Source: Hofstenia miamia (Eukaryota > Xenacoelomorpha > Acoela > Hofsteniidae). Taken from it: a DNA stretch of 28,301 nt. The translations under genes were made by a program, and so were the position numbers. Below the pieces are notes generated by a model that saw only the letters and a list, made by a program, of their open reading frames with translations, was not told where the DNA came from and made no database searches. Below, piece after piece: positions 1 to 10,481 of the stretch. Every line of letters starts with the position of its first letter. Position 1 is the stretch's first letter. The stretch lies in NCBI GenBank assembly GCA_900660155.1, contig CABFPE010000307.1, positions 647,095 to 675,395 on the forward strand, in the 5' to 3' direction.

Positions 1-539
1 AAAGAGAACCATATGGAAAATTCTCATTAATATTAAATTTCGTTATTTCGTATAATATAATCAAATTCCTCTCTGTAGCTGCGAGAAATTCTTGAGGTAA
101 CTGCAAACAAAGCTGCTTTGAAAAAAATGCAAAAATTACTCAAAACATATAGGTACATAGGTAAAAAGGGGGTATAATTGTATAATTTAAAATACAAGTA
201 TGGCCGCAGTTTTTTTGACCAATGGCTGCCAAATCCAGAATTTCTAAAAAACGCCTTTTTTCTTATCAAAATCAATAGAAAAGTGTAAAAAGTTATTGAA
301 AACTGATCATTTTGAAAAAGCTGCATATATACTACCCTGCTTATCTTTACTACTTGAATATAATGGCATAATTCAGATGTATTCAAATTTTACTATAGAA
401 ATTCAAAAATGCGTTACTAAAAAAGGTAACAACAACTTACGTGGGAACTTCTATAAATAGCCATTACTTCTGCTATTCGAAATTTGAATATTATTACATT
501 ACTTATTATCATAGTGAAAGTACAAATCTTAATGAGGAG
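1..539. other. AT-rich flank, no gene seen
   Basis: No conserved protein, RNA gene or repeat is recognisable. The open frames here are short and of low complexity. The right side grades into the 3' end of LINE A. Confidence 0.5.
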
Positions 540-1652
540 AAATAATTAAAAAAATAATGTAAATACTTAATAAAGCGCCAGATACTTAAAAAATTAATTC
601 TAGTGCCCTAAAAATCACAAATTAAAAGTTGAGATTGGTTAATTGCTGTATGAAAATTCATGTTTGAGTACTTTCTTGAAAACAATGATTCATTCCTTAG
701 GGTTACACATATAGAATTAAATAATTTTGGACTACAAACACTAAACGTCACCAGAAGCAAGACGTGTCTTCGGAATAACCAGTGACTGGCCAACTATTGT
801 AGTTTGGAAGGATCCTCCAAATGGAGAGACCAATACTATTAATGCATTTCCACACCATTAAGAATAATTTGTACTTTATGCAAAACGAAACCTTTAGCCA
901 TTGAAGTTGATATAGAGCTGAACAAATGTGATCGTATTTCGCTAAGTTAAACACAAATCTCGCACATCGATTTTCTACATGTTGTAACTTTAGCAGTAAT
1001 TTAGATGTGAGATCATACAAAAAACCATTCATGAAATCCAAATCATAGTACTAATGATCTAACCAAATTGCTTCTTGGGTCTGTTGATAAGTATTTCCTT
1101 TTCGAAACAAATTGCAAAGAGTATGATGTTGACATGAGCAACCATGTCAAACTTATTGTCGAGAAGAATTCCAAGATTTTTTATTGGTAAGCTAGGTATA
1201 TTTGTATCTAATGGAATAATCCTTGAATTAAAGATTATTTTCTTTGTCTTACTACAATTCAAACATTGAAATGCTTGTGATAAAAGCTTCTGTAAGTCAT
1301 CCACAATAGTTTTAACTCTACTGATAGAATTGACAGTATCGTCAGTTGAATTAACTCGAATAAGAAATTTGAGTGTCATCCGCATACTTGTAATGTTATA
1401 TTCAAGCTAGTAAAATAGTGACTAATAAATGCATTGTATACAGTAAGGAGTACCGGACCAAGTATTGATCCTTTCAACTCACCACATTTTGACATTGTAG
1501 ATCTTGAACAATTGTCATTCAATTTCACATAACTAGAACGACCTGACATCTCAGACATCATCCGCTTGTGTGCAATCCCGCGAATACCACATTTGCGTAA
1601 ATTCTTTGCAATAGATCATTGACAAGGTCAAAGGCGGTGCTCTGATCGAGTA

Positions 1653-1686
1653 CTTATCTGAATAAAGATTATCTTATCTTATCTTA
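1653..1686 (+). mobile_element. 34-bp LINE 3'-end insertion inside LINE A RT
   Basis: The insert starts CTTATCTGAATAAAG and ends in TTATC-type repeats. It splits the RT motif A region of LINE A. Removing it and one copy of the flanking GTA (1,650-1,652 and 1,687-1,689) restores an open LLVLLDQSTAFD reading. It therefore looks like an extremely 5'-truncated retrotransposition event with a 3-bp target duplication. The same tail occurs at about 6,786 and 18,048. Confidence 0.75.
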
Positions 1687-2925
1687 GTAATACCAACAGA
1701 ACTGCATTAATGTCCTCTTTGTCTTTAGAATATCATCCCTCAATGCATGAATGACTGTCTCCACAGAAGGATGCTGTTTATAACCTGATAGATGCATAGG
1801 CAGTAACTGGGTGCTTTCAAGAAATGAGGCAAATTGTTCTTGAACTGATTTCTCAATGACCTCGAATATAAAACTAAGATTTGCGCCTGGACAATAACTA
1901 GAGACTACATTAATTTCAATTTTTTTGATTTTGGAATAGAAGTTACTTGACTAAACTTTGCCGCTGAAGAGAAAATACCAGTAGATAATGATAAATTGAG
2001 ATAATGTGTTATTATAGGAATGCATAAGTTTAGAACATTATCCAACCTCAACAATCTGGAAAATATATTATCCAAATCACACACTGTTCATTGAGAGAAT
2101 TAGCGATTTAGTTTCAAGATCCATTAAAGGACTAAATCCAATCAGATCGATAGAAGGATTTCGATAACCCTCCAATATTTTATCAACATTTTGATTCTCC
2201 GAGGTAAACGCATCATAGTAACTAGTAACCTTTTTACCAAAGTAAGTCTTAAATTTTTCTGCAGATATAGCGCAATCATCAGAGGAGTCAACACACTTGA
2301 GATCATCTAGCAGTCTGTAAATTTCCTTTGAGTTCCCCATTAAAGAATTGAATTTTCCTTCCAAGTATTTGGTCTTCCTCTGTAATCACAATATGACGAT
2401 AGTTTCTTAATTTCCTATACACAAAAAGTCAGTACTTGTTCTTATTCCTTAGATAAATCTTTTCCGCCCTACACCTTCTAGACTTTCAATTTCAGCGTCA
2501 AACCAAGCATTACGTACATCAATTTTTCTTTTGAATTTAACGAGTTAATAACATCCACATAATCATCAGTGAGACGACCACAAGATTTAATATGATTATT
2601 CCGATAAGATGAAAGTTCACTATAATTTTAATTTGACGTCACACGAGTCAGCATGCCCTTACGCAATGCAGCCATTGTGTCTTTCAAGATATTTATTTGA
2701 AAAAAAATTGTGTAGTGATCTGGTAAGAATTCATAGTTTGTAGACATTCGAATGTTGTTAATAAAAACATCTTTTCTAAACAAGATTTGATCCAATGTCT
2801 ATGTGTTGGTACATCAATTAATCCCTTCATGGAATGTTCATCCAATTGATAATTTAGGTCACATGCTGACTTGTCTTTGGTTCCGATGTCTACATTAAAA
2901 TAATCTCAAAAAACAATATCATCAA

Positions 2926-2946
2926 AGAGAGAGAGAGAGAGAGAGA
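2926..2946. repeat. (AG)n microsatellite within LINE A endonuclease
   Basis: About ten AG units in a row. On the minus strand it falls between the ENIYEYLDDL and FNVDIG endonuclease pieces, so it probably expanded from an SL-coding stretch after the element died. Confidence 0.9.
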
Positions 2947-3441
2947 TCGTCCAAATATTCATAAATATTCTCCATGAAATCACATATACTAAGTGATGGA
3001 CGGCGGTAGATGACAATAAATTTTAAACAGCCATGTTTCGTCATTAGGTGACATTCCATAGACTCAATAATCGAACATATTTATGAGTCTGAAATCCATG
3101 TTGACTCTAAGAATGCCAGCAATTATACCTCCCTTACCAATTTTCGGAGTACTATTGAACCAATTAAACCCTGGTGAGAATAATGCATGAGAAATATAAT
3201 CATCATTTTGCATAAACCAGGTCTTCACTAGCAAACAAAAGTCAATCTCATTCTCAAGTATCAATTCACAAATATAAGACTCCTTATAATTAACAGACCA
3301 ACAATTTAATAACGCTCCAGAATAAAAATGTTTCGATAGTCATTTTGAGGATGCATTATCATTCAAGTTAAAAAAATAACCTTACCCTGGAATATCAAGG
3401 TCTGATTCGTGATCTTTAAGTCACCTTTTTTATATTGACCA

Positions 3442-4110
3442 TTAGACACCAACCCCCCATCTCTTCCTGGGAAGTTGCTTTTTAATTCCAAGTTGTTCCG
3501 GTGATAAAGCTTTTGATATATATATATATATATATATATACATTCTTTCAGAATACTCTTTGAGCTTGTAAACAATAGCCAAAAGTTTTCTCACTTCCCA
3601 AAAAGATTTGAGCTTCACCAGTACAATTCGCTTTTTCCCAGGCACATATTTCTCAATCCTATGTACATAATTAAATTCAGTTTTAGCCAAACCAACATAG
3701 TTAATGATTTCACTAACCGCCTTTATTTCTAGATCTAATCTATCATTTACCATGGTATCCGAAATTTCAGGGATACCACTAAATCTAATATGTTGTCATA
3801 TTATTGGTTATCCACCAATGTTCTCTAGTTCAAAGAAGATAAAATGTTCTCACATTTTCTCAACAGTCCAGTGTTGTCATCCAGATTTGACTGAATCGTT
3901 GTTAGCTTCACATCGAGATTTTGACTTACAAGTGACAGTACATCTTTCGTCTTTAGGCATCCCTTGCAGAACCAACCAATGCTTCCATTATCATCAGGCT
4001 TATCTGAAAGTTTCATCAAAGAGAGGAATGCTGATTTTGTTGTACCTACACATGTGTTATGCAAGGACGCTTTACACATTAAACAAGAAAATTCATCATT
4101 AGAAGTTACG
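3442..4110 (-). pseudogene. LINE A ORF1 remnant with PHD-like zinc finger
   Basis: The upstream piece (4,110-3,825) reads FSCLMCKASLHNTCVG and then WFCKGCLKT. This is the Cys/His spacing of a PHD finger as found in ORF1 of CR1/L2-type LINEs. A heptad-like stretch follows (NLDVKLTTIQSNLDDN), probably a coiled coil. The second piece (3,753-3,442) carries NYVHRIEK and KRIVLVKLKSFWEVRKLL, which resembles the RNA-binding segment of LINE ORF1 proteins. The role would be RNA binding and assembly of the retrotransposition particle. The pieces are in different frames and a (TA)n run lies near the downstream end. It is a relic. Confidence 0.65.
3516..3540. repeat. (TA)n microsatellite
   Basis: Twelve and a half AT units in the ORF1-ORF2 part of LINE A. 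It has no visible role. Confidence 0.9.
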
Positions 4111-4119
4111 CATTAAGAG

Positions 4120-6715
4120 CACGCAATGCACAACTGACCTATACCAGTCATCATCAATTACAAATCATAGTCACTTGCAGAAATAACCATGAAACATGTG
4201 CATTTTTAAGTGCTTCTTGAAATCTTTTTATGACGTCAACTCTCGCGAATTAATAGGAGTGCTATACCATAATTTCGGACCCACAATTCTAAAGTTACAT
4301 GGCGTAAAATTGGTATGACCAAAAGGGATGTTAAAATCTTTCGATTGTCGAATGTTGCTTAAATTTCTTTGAGGCTGAAGAGTATTAGAACATGAGAGAG
4401 GTAAATTAAATCTATTAATGATTTTAAAAGTAAGACACAGTAACTTGAATTTAATGCGTTCATCCACTGGGAGCCAATGAAAGTCGGGAAGGTAAGGAGT
4501 TACATTATCAGACCACTTACAGCCAAGAATAAGACGGAATCATCTATTTTGAATGCGTTGTAGGTTTTTAATAAGATAATCGGGTAAACCAGCAAAGATC
4601 GAGTTACAGTAATCCAATTTAAATAGTACTAAACTTCTAACCAACTCGGTTGCTTCGCGGTTAATGAAATGAGGAATTCTACGTGTAGATCTAAGGACGT
4701 GGTAGCTGTGACCGAAACATCATTAATGTGATCAACAAGAGAAAGGTTTTCGTCTAATGTGAAACCGAGGATTTTTACCTCGTTTCGAACAGCAACTTCA
4801 GATTCCATCAAACTAATGCTGTAAGGAACATTTTGGTGTTGTCGCATAAACCTAATGTGAATATGCAAGCACTCTATTTTGTCATAATTGATAAATAGTC
4901 TAAGCTTTTTACAAAAGGTGTTGACATCATCAAATAATGCAATAATATGAGAAACGTTGTGTCAAATTCGAATATAAATTTTTCATCATCAGCATAGAAT
5001 TTAACGATTTTAAGAAATCTCCAAGAGGTGTAGGATAAATGGTGAACGGGAGTGGGCCGAGACTGGAGCCCTGAGGGATCCCATTGATAATGGTGAGTTT
5101 ATTTGAAAGTCATCATCAATCATTACACACTGTGAACGATCACTTAGGCGTGACTTAAAAAAATTCAAGACAACACCAGAAATACCAAGTCGATTACGGA
5201 AAATATCAAAAAGAATGAAATGATTAACGGTGTCGAACGCGGAAGTCAAATCAATTGTAAATAGAACAGTGTCTTTGCTGTCAATAGCACTGATTAAGGC
5301 TCAAAAAACAGTTAACAGGCATATTTTCCATATTTCCACCTTTGACATAAGCGAATTGATTACAGTAATATAATTCATTAGTATCAAGGAAAGCCAATAC
5401 CTAGGAAAGAACTATCTTTTCAAGCACTTTGGATACAAAAGCAGTATTATGTATCGGACGATAATTTTGGATATCCTCATTTGACAGTACCTCATCTTTA
5501 CATCCACTAGTTTTCTTTAGAATAGGAGTTCTGATAAAATCAAGTCTCAATGTAGCATTACTAACAGCAGAGAAAGCAGAATCCACAGTTTCTAGATCAA
5601 TTTCAGCAAACTCCGAAAAATAAGTTATATTAGAAATGACAGGCGTAGTGTAAATGGGTTCACAACCAACAGATGTAAAATACTTATTAAGGGAGCATAG
5701 GAAGAAATTAGGGTCATTAATAATCTGAGAAATATTATCTTCAATTTCGCGCGTATGAAATTTGCTATGTTAATACATTAGTGAGAAAATGAAATAATAA
5801 ATTCTGAGCTTTCTTTATCATATGGAAAAGCATCTATGAGCAATCCCTGTCAGGAAGGTTTTGACTGACATTTCACTATTGCATATTATATTATTATATC
5901 TCCTAAAGAACTTGCAAGGATTTTTAAAAATTTTGTTCCCGACGTCGATTTTTCAATAGAAAAATTGCAAGTGTCTATTTCAAACACGTTTTACACCAAA
6001 ACCTATTATCTATAAAACCATCTATGATGATTTATTGCTGACTAAGCCTTTTTTTTAAATAGCGCTATTTCATTTTGTTGTAAAGCATGTAATAAATTTG
6101 CAAATTGAATTGTCGCACAACACTTATTTTGAATCAAATCAATTTTTCCTCCGCTTAGTGGTGTGCAATTAAAATTATTCAAATTTCTTGGGATGTTACC
6201 CATATCAAAAGCACACATATACGACGGAAATACTTTTGCAACGTTACGACCTAAAACACCATTAGGTTATGCCAAACATCACGCGGATTACAGGCATTAC
6301 CCATACATTTTTGGTCGCGCATAACACGCTTCCTTCTAAGGGTATTATCAAAAGTTTTTACCGCAGCTTTTACAGATTGTAGATTTGACGAAGTACGATT
6401 ATTAAAATATAGTCGCTCCTGTTTACGTTTAAAACGCATTTATTTCTGCGTTTCAGCATCAAAATAGTAGCGCTCGGTGATTTTTAGTCCTATGAATAGA
6501 AGGACACAAGCGATTAAGTTCACTAAGAGACAATGAAATAAACCTTTCAAAATTAACAGATACATCAAGGTAGTCTTTATTGACCAATTTGTCTGTAACT
6601 GATTTCGAAAATTCATCTAAGTTTAAGCATTTAAAATTTCGATAATTGTACACTCGATCATGAACCACTGGCTCAGTTTCAGTAGGTAGTTGAACTAGAA
6701 CCGGAAGATGGTTTA
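4120..6715 (-). mobile_element. LINE B, decayed L2/CR1-like non-LTR retrotransposon, 5' truncated
   Basis: Minus-strand pieces in order are: the end of the endonuclease as INHLPVLVQLP (about 6,715-6,670, the SDHLPV block with S and D lost); the EN-RT linker (6,668-6,080); YFTSVGCEP (about 5,670); QNYRPIHNTAFVSKVLEKI (about 5,470, the YRPI finger motif); MTSAFDTVNHFILFDI (about 5,249, RT motif A); a decayed PQGS block (about 5,080); KILGFTLDENLSLVDHI (about 4,780, the LGV.D thumb motif); and the C-terminal FRIVGPKLWYSTP with FKKHLK (about 4,300-4,200). It has many stops and frameshifts, and it lacks ORF1 and most of the endonuclease. The stretch 5,770-6,060 does not read as LINE protein and may be a secondary insertion. 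Confidence 0.75.
4200..6715 (-). pseudogene. LINE B ORF2 remnant: endonuclease C-terminus and RT
   Basis: This is the coding remnant of LINE B. The RT finger, motif A and thumb motifs are recognisable, but the catalytic YADD block is no longer clear. The longest surviving open stretches are about 80 codons, so no product is expected. Confidence 0.65.
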
Positions 6716-6825
6716 TTCTATTTCATATATGTTTTGTATATTTTATGAAGCTATTCAGATAAATTTCCAGTTTCTAATTGTTAATATTTATCTGAATAAA
6801 ACATATTTAATCTAATCTAAAAAAT
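6716..6825 (+). mobile_element. LINE 3'-end fragment, plus strand
   Basis: Positions 6,769-6,798 match 18,031-18,060 almost base for base: CAGTTTCTAATTGT, then AATATTTATCTGAATAAA. A TTTAATCTAATCTAA tail follows, a decayed form of the TTATC repeat at the other copies. The reading QFLIVNIYLNK is preserved in both. The 5' end cannot be placed. The fragment sits at the truncated 5' edge of LINE B. Confidence 0.65.
6753..6797. repeat. 12-bp inverted repeat, potential hairpin at LINE tail
   Basis: ATTCAGATAAAT (6,753-6,764) is the exact reverse complement of ATTTATCTGAAT (6,786-6,797), with a 21-nt loop. The right arm is the conserved LINE 3'-end motif. The left arm is not present at the matching place in the 18-kb copy, so it is particular to this copy. 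Confidence 0.7.
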
Positions 6826-9800
6826 AGGCTGTTCTTATTGACAGAATATTATAATACAGGTTTACCATTAGATATCTCCATTTTATAAATACTCCAATGT
6901 TTTCATTTAAAAGGGGCTTTTAGCAGTGATGCAGTCCTATTTTGTTAACAATGGGGGCCTTTTGAAAAACCAAAATTTTGGACCACTTACCGGTCATAAA
7001 ATGCTTACACACACCCTTCTAACTTATTTGGTTTGCAACAAAGAAACACCGTAAAAAAACTGAATTAGCAATTGTAATTAATTGAAATCTTTGTCTCTGG
7101 TAGTTTTGGTTTGACAATTCTTCTTTGACTATCATCAGCTGAATGGTGTCTAAGCAAATGAATCTTCTATAACTCAACCGACTGCATTTTCCTTACTAAG
7201 GGAATACAGTAGAAGCTTTATAAATTCATTGATAATAAATCAATCCCTAATACATCCAAATTAGTCTGGAATTAATTTCTAATTGAAAACCCTTTTGTTA
7301 ATAAATCCAACACCCCGAATAATAAATCCAATTTTCCTAAGAAAAGAATGACCGACTCATGTATTGAATCGCCAAACTGATTGTAATTGCGATATCATAG
7401 ATTATACTAAGATTGAAATTTTTGCTCAAGAGGCTACAAAATGCATGAATCCGTTGGAGGTCAAGCATATGATCCAGTGAGCTTGGAATAAGTTTCTTGG
7501 AACCACATCAAAAACGGTTAGATCAAAGCCAGATTTACAACTGTTGGGAAGGAACTGGCCTATGAACAACCGAATTTACCATCACTCCTACTGGGTTGAC
7601 TGAAAAGGAATTTGATAAATGGCTATTGATTGGTGATGTTATAGTTTGGCGATGAAGGAAGAAGGCATGCTTAATGATGGGTCCACGACATTGTGGATGG
7701 TGAGAGAGAGGAAATCAAACGTAAAAGTAAGTACCCCTGAGCCTCCCACAACTGCGGAAATGTGACATTGTCTTGTCTGATTAGAATATGGTTTCAATAG
7801 TTTTGGATGCTGCAAAATGGACGCCTTTGTTGCTTTCAAAGAGAGCATTAGCACTGAATTATGGAAAAAGAGACCCCAAAGCTAGCAGTTTTTGGTAAAT
7901 TCATCATCTGCCAAAAACAGAACATTTGTTGATTTCCATAATTTGATTAGCAACAGATATACCTTTTTTATTGTTTGCCATTTTTCTCTCCGTTATTAAC
8001 TCAGTTGGATAGCACTAGAAAAGCCACAAAAGATCAAAATGTTTTGTTTGTCTCATTTTTAATTCAGTAAAACAACTGGCTGGCACATATAGTTCCAATT
8101 ATGTGATAATCTTATTAAATTTGCTATTTGTAGAAATTTGTTTGCTATTCCATAATTTTCACATTTGAAACTTGTAAACTTATTCTCAAGGAGTAGTCGC
8201 TGTTCTAGTGTTAATAAAGCCAAAATAGCCTGGTTTTAACATAGATATATTAAACAAGATCTATTGTATAGAAATTCTTGTTTTCCACTCCAGTACTGTT
8301 TGCACGACTTCAAAAATGAGTGAAAAGGGCCAAATAGTCATTCTATATTATTAATAGTGCCTATTCACCAAGTGTTGATTACCAAACCAAGCTTCTAAAC
8401 TGGATATTAAGATCCTTACATATCTTTTTTACTTCTCTTCTAATTTTGTTGTTGGAGGTAAACCGTATAAATCTTATCACAAAATAATTTCAGGTGAAAC
8501 GTTGCATTGATTGAATTCAAAACATCGTGAATTGCGAATTCCAGTCTGTGGTTTACTTGACAATTTTGCAAGTTCGTTTTCTTTACCACTTGATATATCA
8601 GCTCGAAATGTGGATAACTAACACCTTTCCTGGGTGGACAGTGGATTGCAAGAAATGAAACGAAAAACTCTGAATTTTTAAATTAGATGAGCCTCCACCC
8701 TTTGCATAAAAAATTTAACAATGGGAGCATGGCCCCCACCTAACTACGCCCCTGGCTTTTAGCAAACATATATTTTCAGCCATATTAAAAATTAGGATAC
8801 ATTTGAAATAGTCATATTATGCATTAAGACCATATGTATATTTGTATCGACCTGAAGTACTTGCCCTGTTTTTGGAATGAATATGCACAAATTTTAAATT
8901 TTTAAAATTAAAAAGTTCCTACTGACTTGCAGTATCACTAAAGACATTGTAAGTGATTCAATTAGGAACATTTGAATAACATATAAGATATAATAGATTA
9001 AGTCAGTGATGCTGTATTGGCGGCCGGCGGGTTGAATCCGGCATTACATTAGTGGTTGATCCAATATTAAAAAGTCTATTTTTGTTTATTTCCCTAAGGC
9101 CCAAACTTCCACCTGAAAACAATCTAGCTCTGATAGATTTCAGTTTGGCATTTCTGATTTAAGTTGAAAGAATCGACAAATGGCGAGTTTCGCGCAGCAA
9201 TAATTCTAATATAAATATTGACAGAAAAATTGAATAATAAAAACTCAAAATTCTATTTGGACATGGCTTCTATAAAATAAGCTAAAAATTGATTACGTGA
9301 GTTCTTTTATTAAATTATGACATCAGTAGGTCAATGACGAATTTCCTATTCTTTATGGAGCTACAACAGTCAATTGAGCTTTTACATGAAGACCTTGAAA
9401 CAACCTCATATTTCCAGTAAAGCATTTTATTTTTTCAAGAGTGCCATAAGGAATTTATTCAAAAATTTTTTTACAACACTAGAAAAATATCATGTGTTTT
9501 GCAAATCATTTCGTAATATAAACTTTATATGGAGTTTTTCAGCTATGCTTTTAAGGCAATTCCAGTGCAAATGTTTTTCCTTTGTAAGTTAATAATGAGT
9601 ATTGTTTATCTGATCCATGTCACTCAAAGTAGTCTTTAGCTTTGCTATATATATATACACTAAATATCAACCACCTTTTGACTAAGTTCATTTTACCAAC
9701 CGTTGTGCAATGATTTCTGATTTAGCTGTTGCATTATAATATTTTTCTTGAAAATCAACGCTTTCTTGAGTTGTATGAAATCAAGGTCTGGTTAAGCATA

Positions 9801-10040
9801 GGTAATCTACATCTTTCCGCGGCTTTTGATGCACTTATCAAAATCGCATAAATGATTTTGTCATTTATCAGAATAATTTCCAATAGTACTACTTGCCAGC
9901 AATCTTGAACTTGATATTTAACATAAAACCACCTTGATTTATAAAAACGAGCTCATATGAAACAAAGACAATACTGATTAGTAATACTAAAGCAAAAATT
10001 TTGTTAAAATACTTAAACTATGGCTGTAAGTTTGTAACTT
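6826..10040. other. Gene-poor AT-rich region with faint transposon edges
   Basis: No protein-coding gene is recognisable on either strand. Two places look like DNA-transposon ends. One is the minus-strand start CCAGGGGCGTAGTTAGG (8,738-8,754), a common TIR-like string. The other is the GC-rich stretch 9,004-9,045, starting CAGTGATGCTG and containing GGCGGGTTGAATCCGGC, which resembles hAT-type ends. Neither could be paired with a partner end. Frames around 7,400-7,900 look like decayed coding DNA, but I cannot name the family. Confidence 0.4.
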
Positions 10041-10165
10041 TTTCGACCCAACCTAACTCAGTCCAAACAGATTTGCTAAAAATCTGTTTCAACCCACCCT
10101 AATCTATCTGTTTCAAAGAAGGACGTCCTTGGTTTCAACCCACCCTAATTTAACCCAATCATTGG
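10041..10165. repeat. Three 17-nt cores at 46-bp period, each followed by a palindrome
   Basis: The core TTTCAACCCACCCTAAT occurs exactly at 10,087 and 10,133, and as TTTCGACCCAACCTAAC at 10,041. The spacing is 46 bp both times. The spacers are not alike, but each holds an inverted repeat: AACAGATTT/AAATCTGTT (10,066-10,088), the perfect palindrome AAGGACGTCCTT (10,119-10,130), and CCAATCATTGG (10,155-10,165). Function is unknown. It lies about 170 bp beyond the 3' end of LINE C. Confidence 0.65.
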
Positions 10166-10481
10166 TATTTAGGTTTCCTCAAAAAACCAGACTTACGGTT
10201 CCCACTTCAAGTATAAAGAGTTTTGCACTTTTTGCAAGAACTTACCATTTAAAATAAGACCACCATTATAAGGTGCTACTTCTGTCAATGAATTTAAAAT
10301 TGAATATTGTGTTCCTTATACCATGTTTTTCGTTTATTCAAAAATTCTTTAATAAGAGTTAAAGCAAATTTATTGCGTAACTTAGTAACAAGAACTACAA
10401 ACTAACACACAAACAAATACACACAAACAAATATAAATATACAAAAATATAAATATGCACCTTACTTAAAGGGCTTAAAAT

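Larger units (their letters stand above)
608..3315 (-). pseudogene. LINE A ORF2 remnant: endonuclease and reverse transcriptase
   Basis: The protein would nick target DNA and reverse-transcribe the element RNA. Visible pieces in order are: an endonuclease start LLNCWSVNYKE (about 3,315); DFCLLVKTWF, the decayed ETWL block; GKGGIIAG, the decayed GGG block; FNVDIG, the GDFN block (about 2,900); a linker (2,364-2,077); RT motif A as DQSTAFDLVNDLLQRI (about 1,650-1,600); SILGPVLLTVYNAFI (about 1,480), the PQGS.LGP block; the IRVNSTDDTVNSI region just after the catalytic YADD position (about 1,360); and the C-terminal NRCARFVFNLAKYDHI (about 960) and FSVCSPKLFNS (about 740). Pieces lie in different frames with several stops, so it is not functional. 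Family identity is sure. The exact clade is less so. Confidence 0.8.
540..4115 (-). mobile_element. LINE A, decayed L2/CR1-like non-LTR retrotransposon
   Basis: Read on the minus strand, the parts come in LINE order. A PHD-like ORF1 (about 4,110-3,442) is followed by an apurinic-type endonuclease (about 3,315-2,800), a linker (2,364-2,077) and a reverse transcriptase with its C-terminal region (about 1,900-610). The 3' end near 540-590 reads GGCGCTTTATTAAG and then runs T-rich, which resembles the GGCGCTTTATAAAT endings I know from L2/CR1 elements. Many stops and frameshifts show that it is long dead. Its RT is interrupted by a 34-bp insertion (1,653-1,686), and microsatellites have grown inside it (2,926-2,946 and 3,516-3,540). 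The 5' edge abuts the 3' end of LINE B near 4,115-4,120. Clade assignment is inference. Confidence 0.8.

Noticed and set aside
33-386. 117-codon minus-strand frame at the left edge.
   Set aside because: It is rich in F, Y, L and I, as expected from AT-rich non-coding DNA, and has no motif.
7400-7900. Possible decayed coding region of a larger transposable element.
   Set aside because: Frames are broken on both strands and no family motif could be named.
8690-8754. TIR-like end CCAGGGGCGTAGTTAGG of a DNA transposon.
   Set aside because: No opposite end or target duplication was identified, so no element can be bounded.
9004-9045. Possible tRNA-derived SINE (GGCGGGTTGAATCCGGC resembles a B box).
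   Set aside because: The B box lacks a base, no A box lies at the right distance, and the string equally fits a decayed hAT-type end. No partner end was found.
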